Notes: generated from the sequence alone by a model not told the origin. Positions 1-6,338 are shown, counted from the stretch's first letter. The stretch is DNA of 6,440 nt from Oleispira sp964022115 (GCA_964022115.1 CAXIBC010000132.1:1-6440), one strand, 5' to 3'. Numbers and translations are program-made.

Positions 1-12
1 TTAACGGATTTT

Positions 13-97
13 ATAGCCTTAATCCACTGATCTCTTAATTCATAGATCTCTTAATCCAAAGATCTCTTAATCCATAGATCTCTTAATCCATAGATCA
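13..97. repeat. 16-bp tandem repeat over the 3' end of the DUF885 gene
   Basis: Four full 16-bp units lie head to tail at 29-44, 45-60, 61-76 and 77-92, with consensus gatctcttaatccata. Units 3 and 4 are identical. Unit 1 has t for c in the core, and unit 2 ends in aaa instead of ata. A degenerate copy lies to the left, sharing the 9-base core cttaatcca at 18-26, and a partial unit (gatc) lies to the right. The core therefore recurs at 18, 34, 50, 66 and 82 with exact 16-base spacing. The period is not a multiple of three, so each copy is read in a different frame of the minus-strand gene. The TAA stop of that gene (67-69) lies inside unit 3. It looks like slippage expansion. The repeat itself is read directly from the sequence; any effect on the protein is inference. 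Confidence 0.93.
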
Positions 98-1971
98 ATG
101 TGCTGTTCTAACAGATCCAGTGGTAAGGCGCCTTGCCCTAATATGACCTGATGAAACTTGGCAAGTGAGAATCGCTTGCCTAAGGCTTCTTCGCTTTTTG
201 CCCGTAAGCGTTCGATTTCCATGGCGCCAATCTTGTAACTGGTGGCTTGACCTGGCATGACGATATAGCGCTCAATAGCATGAATGGAATCCTGCTTAGA
301 AAATGGGGTATTGGCTAAACGGTAGGCCAGCGCTTGCTCTAGGGTCCAGCCTTTGGCGTGTAAGCCGGTATCAATAACCAAGCGAGTCGCCCGCCAAAGC
401 TCCATAATTAATTGCCCATAACGCTCTTCGTTAGACGTATAACCCCCCATCTCATCCGCTAGTTTTTCCGCATATAGGGCCCAACCTTCACTAAAAGCCG
501 TGAAACTTAATAAGCGGCGAAAGCTGGCAAGCTCTTCATTTTCTCGTGCTAGTGCTACTTGTAAGTGATGCCCTGGCAATGCTTCGTGATAGGCCAAAGC
601 GGCTAAGCGATACTTAGGTAGGTCGTATTGGCGAGCCGGATTAACATAATAATAACCTGGTTGCGAAGCATCTAATGGGGGTTGTTCATAAAAGGCAATA
701 GGGGCACTTTTTTGGCGATACTCAGCCACAGGTTTTACCACAATAGGGGTTTTGGGTAGCTTAGAAAAACTCAAGTGTAAGCGCATAGACATGGCGGCAA
801 CCTTGTCTCTTTGATAAGCAATAAAGTCTTTTTCACCTTGGCTATCTTGATTAAAGCGTTCGGCATTATCTTCCATCCAGCGGAAGAAATCAGTTAGATC
901 TATGCTGGCTAGGTCAGTATTTTCAGTATCCATATTAGGATAACCAAGAGGTTTAATAAGGTGGCGAATCTTTGCTTGAATACGGGCGACTTCGGCTAGA
1001 CCTAATTGGTGGATTTGATCCACTGACAGATCGGTAGTGGTATGACTTTTTAGCAGTAGTTGATAATATTCTTGGCCATCAGGTAAATCACTTGCGACTT
1101 GAAATTCTGCAGCGCGGCCTTGCTGCTGCTGGAGGAATTTTATTAGATCTTTATAAGCCGGTAATAACGAGCGCTGCAGGGCCTTTTGGGCTTTTTTTAA
1201 TAATACTTTTTCACTTTTAGAAAATAGCTCTAACGCTTCAACCTTGTGTTTGAAGTCTTGCCAAATGGGGCTATTGCCTTGGTCATTAAAAGGGGCGCCT
1301 TCAATAACCTTTTGTGCGGCATTGATGACATAAGGGTAAACGAATTTTGGTGCCATGATGCCGGCCGCTTCTGCTTCTTCTAAACGGACAATTAATTCAC
1401 CAAATAGGTGGCGAACGCCCTTGATACGCTCGATATAATCATGAGCCGCTTGGATATTATTAATCCCTTGGTAGTTGATTAAAATATTGGGGACTCGGGT
1501 ATGCCAGCCGCCCATTTGGGTCAGTATATAGCCGTGGTGGGTAAACGGCGTAAATAATAAAGCTTCTTCGATATGCTGTAATAATAGTTCATAGGATAAA
1601 CGATACTCAGGGCTTAAGGCCCCGTGTTCAAGCGCCAGCAGTTGCTGACGAAAGCTTTGCATTTGCTGTGTGTATTCTTGCTCGGCTAATGACGAGATAT
1701 CATCCCATTCAAATTGCCCTTCCATTGCTAAGGTGCTGCGTAATACTGGGCTGGAGTCTAATAAGTACTGATAATATTGCTGAAAAATGGCGTCGGCTAG
1801 AGCGTGATTTTGCTCAATTTGAAGTTGGTTGAATGTGGGCTCTGGTACTTCAGTGACGGATCGTAATGGATTAAATTGACAAGCCGTTAGGGAGCCTAGG
1901 GTACAAAAAATGACGATTAATCTTAAGATTAGAGGACTGGAGAATTTGAGTATTTGACGGTCTAATTTCAT
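67..1971 (-). CDS. DUF885 family lipoprotein, putative zinc metallopeptidase-like
   Basis: The product is about 634 residues from the chosen ATG at 1971. It belongs to the DUF885 family of exported, probably metal-dependent hydrolases whose substrates are mostly unknown. The N-terminus has basic residues, a hydrophobic run (LIVIFCTLGS) and the lipobox LTAC, with the lipidated Cys at residue 31, so it should be membrane-anchored and face the periplasm. The family hallmark HEALPGHH is at residues 462-469 (bases 565-588), followed by SEGWALYAE around 494-502 and by VMPGQATSYKIG near 571-582. The frame can extend upstream to an ATG at 2016 and a TTG at 2040, but those starts bury the signal peptide behind up to 23 extra residues and lack a ribosome binding site. 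The ATG at 1971 has a weak AAGAAG upstream. The gene lies 88 bases after the DTW gene on the same strand, so it is either last in that operon or has its own promoter. Its C-terminal codons and stop fall in a tandem repeat, so the tail LWIKRSMD is partly repeat-encoded. Family assignment is strong; peptidase activity is inferred. Confidence 0.9.
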   Translation of the reverse strand: MKLDRQILKFSSPLILRLIVIFCTLGSLTACQFNPLRSVTEVPEPTFNQLQIEQNHALADAIFQQYYQYLLDSSPVLRSTLAMEGQFEWDDISSLAEQEYTQQMQSFRQQLLALEHGALSPEYRLSYELLLQHIEEALLFTPFTHHGYILTQMGGWHTRVPNILINYQGINNIQAAHDYIERIKGVRHLFGELIVRLEEAEAAGIMAPKFVYPYVINAAQKVIEGAPFNDQGNSPIWQDFKHKVEALELFSKSEKVLLKKAQKALQRSLLPAYKDLIKFLQQQQGRAAEFQVASDLPDGQEYYQLLLKSHTTTDLSVDQIHQLGLAEVARIQAKIRHLIKPLGYPNMDTENTDLASIDLTDFFRWMEDNAERFNQDSQGEKDFIAYQRDKVAAMSMRLHLSFSKLPKTPIVVKPVAEYRQKSAPIAFYEQPPLDASQPGYYYVNPARQYDLPKYRLAALAYHEALPGHHLQVALARENEELASFRRLLSFTAFSEGWALYAEKLADEMGGYTSNEERYGQLIMELWRATRLVIDTGLHAKGWTLEQALAYRLANTPFSKQDSIHAIERYIVMPGQATSYKIGAMEIERLRAKSEEALGKRFSLAKFHQVILGQGALPLDLLEQHIDLWIKRSMD

Positions 1972-2059
1972 GAGGCTTCTTATTGGTTGAGCGCATAGTC
2001 TTAAGTTGGCCCTCATAATAGCAGGGGCTGAAGGGCGCAACCAGTAGTGATAATCAGAT

Positions 2060-2656
2060 TTATTTGATTAGCTTTAGCAATGTATTTTGAAAGAGGTTGA
2101 AGTTATTATTCAGCCCTGCCGCCGCTATTTTAGAGTGTCCTGCACTCGCGCAGGCGATCGCTTCCATAGTGGAAAGACCGCGTTGATTGCGGCGTAACTT
2201 AAATTGACTTATTAGCTGAGTATCATGCTCAGTATTAATCTTCACTTTCGCTAATTTTTTTAACCATGGGCTTTGGCGCAACATTTTTTGGCTTTCTTGC
2301 CAGGTGCCGTCAATCACCCAGAGTTTTTTGATGTTAGGGTGAACATCTTTAATATCTTCGGCCTCTTCTGAGGGGTAAAGTAGGTATTGGCCTTCTTCTG
2401 TGCTTACACTATCAAAGGCTATCTCACTGTCGATAAGCTCTACTTTTCTATGCCATTTAATACGGCTTATTTGCGGGCTGCTCAAGGTCGCCCATTGCGC
2501 GGTATTATCGTTTTTTTGCCACTCTTTTGGATGGCTGCAAATCATCACCGGAAATGGCATGTCGATAGATTGAATCTGTTCGCAGACGCAGTGGCTTGTC
2601 GGCAATCGGCAGTGAATGCAATGAGCGCAATAAAAAGGTGATAATAAACTGAGCAT
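2060..2656 (-). CDS. DTW domain protein, tRNA-uridine aminocarboxypropyltransferase family
   Basis: The product is 198 residues. DTW-domain enzymes transfer the 3-amino-3-carboxypropyl group of S-adenosylmethionine to a tRNA uridine (acp3U); E. coli TapT (formerly YfiP) does this at U47. Visible family marks, in order, are an N-terminal Cys cluster (C10, C13, C16, C23, C25, with the CxxCxxP...CxC spacing that probably binds zinc), HPKE at 42-45, the signature motif as DGTW at 116-119 inside LWVIDGTWQES, and a basic LRRNQRGLSTMEA segment at 154-166. It is somewhat shorter than E. coli TapT, and the spacing between HPKE and DGTW looks compact. It may therefore be TapT itself or a shorter paralogue, and I leave the symbol blank. 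The ATG at 2656 has AGG about 12 bases upstream, a poorly spaced site. It lies 19 bases after the zinc-ribbon gene, so the two are probably cotranscribed. The family call is firm; the tRNA position is not shown. Confidence 0.88.
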   Translation of the reverse strand: MLSLLSPFYCAHCIHCRLPTSHCVCEQIQSIDMPFPVMICSHPKEWQKNDNTAQWATLSSPQISRIKWHRKVELIDSEIAFDSVSTEEGQYLLYPSEEAEDIKDVHPNIKKLWVIDGTWQESQKMLRQSPWLKKLAKVKINTEHDTQLISQFKLRRNQRGLSTMEAIACASAGHSKIAAAGLNNNFNLFQNTLLKLIK

Positions 2657-2675
2657 TTAATCTTAACCTAATACC

Positions 2676-2879
2676 CTAGCTGAGTTTTGGCATGACAAAA
2701 GGAGATGCCGTCGATGTGGTGAATACGTGCTTAGTTAAGGTTTGGTGAACGTGACCGCAACCATCGCAATAGACTATTATGAACCAAGGGGTACCATTTT
2801 TTGCTCGTTCTAGGCTATCTTTGGATTTAAAATGTTCAATACCTTCGATGTTGCAATTAGGGCATTTTGGTTCGGCCAT
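2676..2879 (-). CDS. Small zinc-ribbon protein of unknown function
   Basis: This is a 67-residue protein with two Cys pairs, CPNC (C6, C9) and CDGC (C38, C41, followed by GH). The 28-residue separation is typical of a zinc ribbon with four Cys ligands. Between the knuckles is a charged stretch (HFKSKDSLERAKNG) and a beta-like segment, WFIIVYC. The tail after residue 45 is Thr/Ser-rich and looks disordered. There is no signal peptide or membrane segment, so it should be cytoplasmic. The ATG at 2879 is preceded by GAGG with 4-6 base spacing, which is good support for this start. It is the first gene of the minus-strand cluster and is transcribed away from the DUF4892 gene. I do not recognise a named family member. 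Short proteins of this type can bind nucleic acid or act as partners of larger enzymes, but nothing here decides that. The conserved Cys pattern, a sensible ribosome binding site and tight spacing to the next gene make it a real gene. Confidence 0.8.
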   Translation of the reverse strand: MAEPKCPNCNIEGIEHFKSKDSLERAKNGTPWFIIVYCDGCGHVHQTLTKHVFTTSTASPFVMPKLS

Positions 2880-2911
2880 GGTAACCTCGGTTAGATTAAA
2901 TAGTTATAAAT

Positions 2912-2939
2912 ATCATAGGTAAGAGTTAATAAGATGCAA
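2912..2939 (-). promoter_or_regulatory. Candidate sigma-70 promoter for the zinc-ribbon/DTW cluster
   Basis: On the minus strand a -35-like TTGCAT (2939-2934) is separated by 16 bases from a -10-like TATGAT (2917-2912; five of six match TATAAT). Initiation near 2905 would leave a 5' leader of about 25 bases ahead of the zinc-ribbon ATG. The -35 matches only three of six positions and overlaps the start codon of the divergent DUF4892 gene, so the two transcription units could interfere. The 54-base divergent spacer is AT-rich and must hold promoters for both directions, but I see no convincing plus-strand promoter in it. This is by-eye consensus matching only. Confidence 0.35.
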
Positions 2940-3872
2940 TTATCGGTTATGAGTTCCTATACGCAAGTACTGAAACAGTTTTTGATGCTAACAAAGCTTT
3001 TAAATAGCCGCTTTAGCGGTTATTACAGGGCTTTTATAAGTGGTTTATTATTACTGTTGTCACTATCTCAGGCACAGGCTTTTCCTCGCGCTGAATTAAT
3101 TGAAGAAACTAAGATAGAGAATACTGAATACCGCTTGGTATTATCTGAGTTGAAGCGTAAGCAAGCAACAACGTCAGGGGAAATCGAGCGCCTAATCAAC
3201 GGCGATGTCATTCGACAACTTTGGAAATTATCGGTTAACCACGATGTCGAGCAAGTTATTGAGCATTATTTAGCTCAGTGGAAGGGTGCTCAAATAATGT
3301 ATCGCTGCTCGGGGCTTGATTGCGGAAGCAGTAACTTTTGGGCTAATAAAATTTTTAATAACGGTAAGTTATATGGTCGTGATGCTAATCAGGCCTATCT
3401 AGTTGCCATGGTTCCTGGTTCGCCAAATCGTATTTTTGTATTGTATGCCGTGCAACGTAGCCAGCAAAAGATGTATTTTAATCTTGATCAAATATTGAGT
3501 TCAGATGCATTAACGGATAAAGATGTTGAACGTAATCAGTTGATGATGTTATTACAGCAAGAGGCGGGTTGGTTACCAGGCTTAAATACGGTTGATGGTC
3601 GCATTGATGAGCAGAAGTCGAAGGTATTGATAACGACCTTAAAGAATTTGGATGCCAGTATTAAGCGTCGGCTTTATTTGGTTATTCACTGTTACCAAGC
3701 CAATACCATGGCGGATAACTTTGCTTGTTCTACTAGGCTAGCGCAACAATTACGTGCCGCTATCTATCAGGATTTTGAAATACAAGTATTTGGTCATGGT
3801 GCCCTCACCTTGCCTCCTGGGGATGATCTTAAGCCGCAATTGCGCTTTATGCTCTGGCCAAGGCAACAGTAA
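2934..3872 (+). CDS. Secreted DUF4892 domain protein with OmpA-like C-terminus
   Basis: The product is 312 residues and matches DUF4892 as found in Pseudomonas, Halomonas and relatives; its function is unknown. Residues 33-49 hold a hydrophobic signal segment (AFISGLLLLLSLS) ending in AQA, with probable cleavage before F50, so the mature protein is periplasmic or outer-membrane associated. The core family motif is at 125-138 (CSGLDCGSSNFWAN), with C125 and C130 a likely disulfide pair, followed by LYGRDANQAYLVA around 146-158. Residues about 245-310 resemble a degenerate OmpA-like domain (LYLVIH, then a helix with LAQQLRAAI, then FGHGAL). Two more Cys (C253, C265) in that domain may form a second disulfide. 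The ATG at 2934 has AGGTAAGAG upstream and is preferred; in-frame ATGs at 2949 and 2985 would shorten an unusually long n-region but lack ribosome binding sites. The patatin gene follows after 29 bases, suggesting an operon. The family call is confident; peptidoglycan contact through the C-terminal part is only inferred. Confidence 0.82.
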   Translation: MQLSVMSSYTQVLKQFLMLTKLLNSRFSGYYRAFISGLLLLLSLSQAQAFPRAELIEETKIENTEYRLVLSELKRKQATTSGEIERLINGDVIRQLWKLSVNHDVEQVIEHYLAQWKGAQIMYRCSGLDCGSSNFWANKIFNNGKLYGRDANQAYLVAMVPGSPNRIFVLYAVQRSQQKMYFNLDQILSSDALTDKDVERNQLMMLLQQEAGWLPGLNTVDGRIDEQKSKVLITTLKNLDASIKRRLYLVIHCYQANTMADNFACSTRLAQQLRAAIYQDFEIQVFGHGALTLPPGDDLKPQLRFMLWPRQQ

Positions 3873-3901
3873 CCACTATGATGAGAATTGGAGAATAAAT
3901 A

Positions 3902-5107
3902 ATGGCTAAAACAGTCGCTCTCGTATTAGGCAGTGGCGGAGCACGAGGCATGGCGCACATAGGTGTTATTGAAGAAATAGAAGCGCGTGGATATGAGGTC
4001 ATCTCTGTTTCTGGTTGCTCTATTGGTGCCATAGTGGGTGCTTTTTATAGTGCCAACAAATTAGATGAGTTTACCTCGTGGGCGCGCTCGCTTAATTATT
4101 TAAATGTACTGCGCTTGGTTGATTTTAGCTTTATTAGTAATGGCGCAATACGTGGCGATAAATTGTTTTCAGTGCTTTCGGATATGCTAGGTGATGTTCA
4201 AATTGAAGATCTAAAAATTCCTTATACCGCCGTGGCGACCGACTTAGTCAGTTCAAAAGAAGTATGGTTTCAGCGTGGTTCCCTCGAAAAAGCTATGCGT
4301 GCTTCGGCCGCTATTCCAGGGCTGATCCAGCCGGTTGAGTATGATAATAGATTGTTTGTCGATGGTGGCGTCCTTAACCCACTGCCGATTGCAGCATCGG
4401 TATCGGCTCATGCTGATTATATTATTGCGGTTGATTTAAGCGCTGATGTTCCGATTCCTGTGATTAAAGATGCTAAGCAGTTAGCAGCGGAGGCGAAAGA
4501 GCAAGCGAAAGAAAAAGAGGAGTTTGAGCGGACGGCAAAGCTAGAGGCTGAACGCCAAGCGCAAGCACTTCAAAACCAGCAAGGTGAAGAACCCACGCTA
4601 GATGGGCAAAGTGAGCAGGGTGAGCAGGATGAGAAAAAAGAACAAGCAAAGGTTGCTGGAATAATATCCAGCACATTGAAGCAAATGACCCCAGATACTG
4701 TGGTGCCAAATGCTTGGTTGAATAGTATGGCGAATAAAGCCAGTGACTGGTTTAGCTCTGACGCCAGTGGTGGCAGTGGTGGTGGCAGTGGTGGTGGCAG
4801 TGGTGATGGCAGTGCAAGTGATAATAAGTCTTCGGTAGCAAAAGCAAAAGAAGAAATCAGTGGCTCTAAAATGGGTAAGTTAGGCATCTTGTACCAGATG
4901 TTTGAAGTGATGCAAACGTCGCTAAGCCAATATAAAATTGCCGGTTATCCGCCAGATCTGTTGGTTAAAATCCCTAAAGATTGCGTCGAAATGTATGAGT
5001 TCTATCGTACGGAAGAACTGGTAGAACTCGGCCGTCATATTGCCAAAGAAGCCTTAGATGCGTTTGAGCAAGGGCACAGTAGTCTATACGGTCAACGATT
5101 GGGTTAA
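3902..5107 (+). CDS. Patatin-like phospholipase (RssA type) with a long low-complexity insertion
   Basis: The product is 401 residues. Patatin-like enzymes are serine acyl hydrolases with a Ser-Asp dyad that cleave phospholipid acyl chains. All catalytic parts are visible: the oxyanion loop GSGGARG at 10-16, the nucleophile elbow GCSIG with Ser40, and the DGG motif with Asp154 (FVDGGVLNPLPI, 152-163). There is no signal peptide, so the protein should be cytoplasmic. After the strand DYIIAVDLS (172-180), where family members normally continue into the last helices, there is an insertion of about 140 residues: a highly charged Glu/Lys/Gln/Ala helix (about 190-250), a segment ending WLNSMANKASDWF (about 272-284), and a Gly-Ser tract (289-306). 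The conserved C-terminal part resumes near residue 325 (GKLGILYQMFEVMQTSL). The start is supported by GGAG eight bases upstream. The gene follows the DUF4892 gene by 29 bases and is probably cotranscribed. The family is clear; substrate and insertion function are unknown. Confidence 0.92.
   Translation: MAKTVALVLGSGGARGMAHIGVIEEIEARGYEVISVSGCSIGAIVGAFYSANKLDEFTSWARSLNYLNVLRLVDFSFISNGAIRGDKLFSVLSDMLGDVQIEDLKIPYTAVATDLVSSKEVWFQRGSLEKAMRASAAIPGLIQPVEYDNRLFVDGGVLNPLPIAASVSAHADYIIAVDLSADVPIPVIKDAKQLAAEAKEQAKEKEEFERTAKLEAERQAQALQNQQGEEPTLDGQSEQGEQDEKKEQAKVAGIISSTLKQMTPDTVVPNAWLNSMANKASDWFSSDASGGSGGGSGGGSGDGSASDNKSSVAKAKEEISGSKMGKLGILYQMFEVMQTSLSQYKIAGYPPDLLVKIPKDCVEMYEFYRTEELVELGRHIAKEALDAFEQGHSSLYGQRLG
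4766..4813 (+). repeat. In-frame 12-bp repeat encoding a (GGGS)n linker
   Basis: The DNA reads AGT GGT GGC, then two perfect 12-base units AGTGGTGGTGGC, then a variant unit AGTGGTGATGGC ending at AGT. It encodes S289 to S304 of the patatin-like protein, with one Gly changed to Asp at 302. The period is a multiple of three, so gain or loss of units would only lengthen or shorten a flexible linker. The near-identical codons point to recent slippage expansion. Confidence 0.9.
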
Positions 5108-5116
5108 CTTTGACTG

Positions 5117-5138
5117 AGCTAGCCTAGATTGGCTAGCT
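5117..5138 (+). terminator. Possible weak hairpin terminator after the patatin gene
   Basis: A perfect 8-bp stem, AGCTAGCC (5117-5124) and GGCTAGCT (5131-5138), encloses the 6-base loop TAGATT, starting nine bases after the patatin stop. The T tract that follows is poor (tctaaactt), so intrinsic termination would be weak. The position between two plus-strand genes and ahead of a promoter candidate fits a terminator, but a protein-binding palindrome remains possible. Confidence 0.45.
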
Positions 5139-5145
5139 TCTAAAC

Positions 5146-5174
5146 TTGGTTGCTCGCCAGCTCAATGCTAGAAT
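5146..5174 (+). promoter_or_regulatory. Candidate extended -10 promoter for prmB
   Basis: TGcTAGAAT (5166-5174) is a good extended -10 element, with five of six matches to TATAAT plus the upstream TG. A weak -35, TTGGTT (5146-5151), lies at the ideal 17-base spacing. Initiation near 5181 would give a leader of about 33 bases before the GTG start at 5214. With the hairpin just upstream, this suggests prmB is transcribed separately from the patatin gene. Identified by consensus matching only. Confidence 0.5.
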
Positions 5175-5213
5175 GTGGGCTAATTTTATTATCCAATTTG
5201 TGTCGGTGCCTTT

Positions 5214-6188
5214 GTGACCCATTCTTTAGATTCAGTTACACCCTTAGAATCATCTGTTTTTGTGCTTTCCAGTGAAGCCTGTGAAGAAGCATTGGCTGAA
5301 TTATTGACCCTGCAAGATTTGCTGCGTTGGGGCATTAGCCGTATGCATGAAGCGGGTTTGTATTTTGGCCATGGCACCGATAACGCGCGCGATGATGCGG
5401 TCATGTTGGCCACTCATGCGTTGCATCTTCCTTGGGATATCGATCATGAATGGCAGACTGCGCGGTTAACGCGCTCTGAACGTCAAAAAATCATTGAGTT
5501 GTTTGCCCGTCGCATTAATGAGCGCATGCCAACCCCTTATTTAACCGGTGAAGCCTGGTTTTATGGTTTACCCTTTAACGTTGATGAGCGTGTATTAATT
5601 CCGCGTTCGCCGATTGCGGAAATCATTGCCGCGCGTTTTCAACCTTGGTTAGGTAATAAACCGGTTCATCGCATCATGGATCTCTGCACAGGTAGCGGCT
5701 GTATTGGCATTGCTTGTGCGATGGAGTTTCCTCAAGCTCATGTCGAATTATTGGATATCTCTTTTGATGCTCTCGCACTGGCCGATGAGAATATTCTTCG
5801 CCATCAGTTAAGTGATCGTGTGATAGCACTGCAGTCAGACTTATTCAGCGCCGCTGATGGTAAATACGATATTATTGTCTCGAATCCACCGTATGTGGAT
5901 GCCGACGATATGAGCTGTTTGCCAGAAGAGTTTCATAATGAACCTGAGCTTGCCTTAGCGGCAGGGGAAGACGGTTTGGATTTAGTGCGCATTATGTTAT
6001 CTCAGGCGCGTCAGTATTTAGCCGATGATGGTATCTTTATTGTTGAGGTCGGTAATAGCTGGCCGGCGTTAGAAGAAGCGTACCCAAGGGTACCTTTTAT
6101 GTGGCAAGAATTTGAAATGGGCGGTCACGGGGTGTTTGTATTAACCGCCGACCAGCTCGATGAGTGCGCTGAAGCGCTCAAGCTATAA
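5214..6188 (+). CDS. prmB: Ribosomal protein L3 N5-glutamine methyltransferase PrmB
   Basis: The product is 324 residues. PrmB uses S-adenosylmethionine to methylate a glutamine side chain of ribosomal protein uL3, which aids large-subunit assembly. The N-terminal helical domain (LTLQDLLRWGISR, then FGHGTDNARDDA) matches the PrmB subgroup. VLIPRSP lies at 127-133, the cofactor-binding motif DLCTGSGCIGIA at 156-167, and the catalytic NPPY at 224-227 within SNPPYVDADDM. The following EPELALAAGEDGLDL segment separates PrmB from PrmC. The GTG at 5214 is the best start in the frame: an in-frame stop lies at 5181-5183 and no ATG occurs before residue 44. The ribosome binding site is weak (GGTG, five bases away). 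This start gives roughly a dozen more N-terminal residues than I recall for E. coli PrmB; a second GTG at 5262 is possible but has no ribosome binding site. The next gene is aroC, a common gammaproteobacterial arrangement. Identification is confident; only the exact start is uncertain. Confidence 0.96.
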   Translation: MTHSLDSVTPLESSVFVLSSEACEEALAELLTLQDLLRWGISRMHEAGLYFGHGTDNARDDAVMLATHALHLPWDIDHEWQTARLTRSERQKIIELFARRINERMPTPYLTGEAWFYGLPFNVDERVLIPRSPIAEIIAARFQPWLGNKPVHRIMDLCTGSGCIGIACAMEFPQAHVELLDISFDALALADENILRHQLSDRVIALQSDLFSAADGKYDIIVSNPPYVDADDMSCLPEEFHNEPELALAAGEDGLDLVRIMLSQARQYLADDGIFIVEVGNSWPALEEAYPRVPFMWQEFEMGGHGVFVLTADQLDECAEALKL

Positions 6189-6203
6189 ATAGAAACCTAA
6201 TAA

Positions 6204-6338
6204 GTTTATAAAACGATCCAATATTGGGTATTTATTCCGCAAAACGGCGTAAATACGTCCCTGTAGCCTCAGCTAAAACATCCATGTTTTAGATGTTTGC
6301 TTCATCAATACCCAAGACTGGATCTTAAAGTGTTTATA
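6204..6338. repeat. MITE/REP-like inverted-repeat element between prmB and aroC
   Basis: Imperfect inverted arms of 17 bases, 6215-6231 (GATCCAATATTGGGTAT) and 6308-6324, match at 15 of 17 positions and bound a 110-base unit. Inside are two further hairpins. Hairpin A pairs GTATTTA (6228-6234) with TAAATAC (6250-6256), with an inner CCG/CGG stem and CAAAA loop. Hairpin B pairs CTAAAACA (6273-6280) with TGTTTTAG (6285-6292) around TCCA. The unit is flanked by 7-base direct repeats GTTTATA (6204-6210 and 6332-6338), which could be a target duplication but are AT-rich and separated from the arms by a few bases. There is no open reading frame. The structure fits a non-autonomous mobile or repetitive palindromic element, and it could also act as a structured RNA or attenuator in the prmB-aroC transcript. 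The arms and hairpins are directly visible; the mobile origin is inferred. Confidence 0.6.

Noticed and set aside
6..25. Possible terminator hairpin (GGATT/AATCC) downstream of the DUF885 gene
   Set aside because: The stem is only 5 bp with a 10-base loop and no T tract on the relevant strand, and half of it belongs to the degenerate repeat copy.
13..97. CRISPR array
   Set aside because: The units are 16 bases in direct contact with no spacers, and the array overlaps a coding end.
2387..2641. 84-codon plus-strand open frame over the DTW gene
   Set aside because: It is antisense to a well-supported gene, has no ribosome binding site and no family resemblance, so it is a shadow frame.
3847..4032. 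61-codon minus-strand open frame at the DUF4892-patatin junction
   Set aside because: It overlaps the highly conserved patatin N-terminus in antisense and has no supporting features.
4473..4887. Two minus-strand open frames rich in Pro, Leu and Ala over the patatin insertion
   Set aside because: They arise from the low-complexity, Gly-Ser and charged-helix codons of the sense strand. Their composition mirrors the repeat and there is no start context.
5189..5413. 74-codon minus-strand open frame over the prmB start
   Set aside because: It is antisense to prmB. smrB can be divergent from prmB in enterics, but this frame has no Smr-domain motif.
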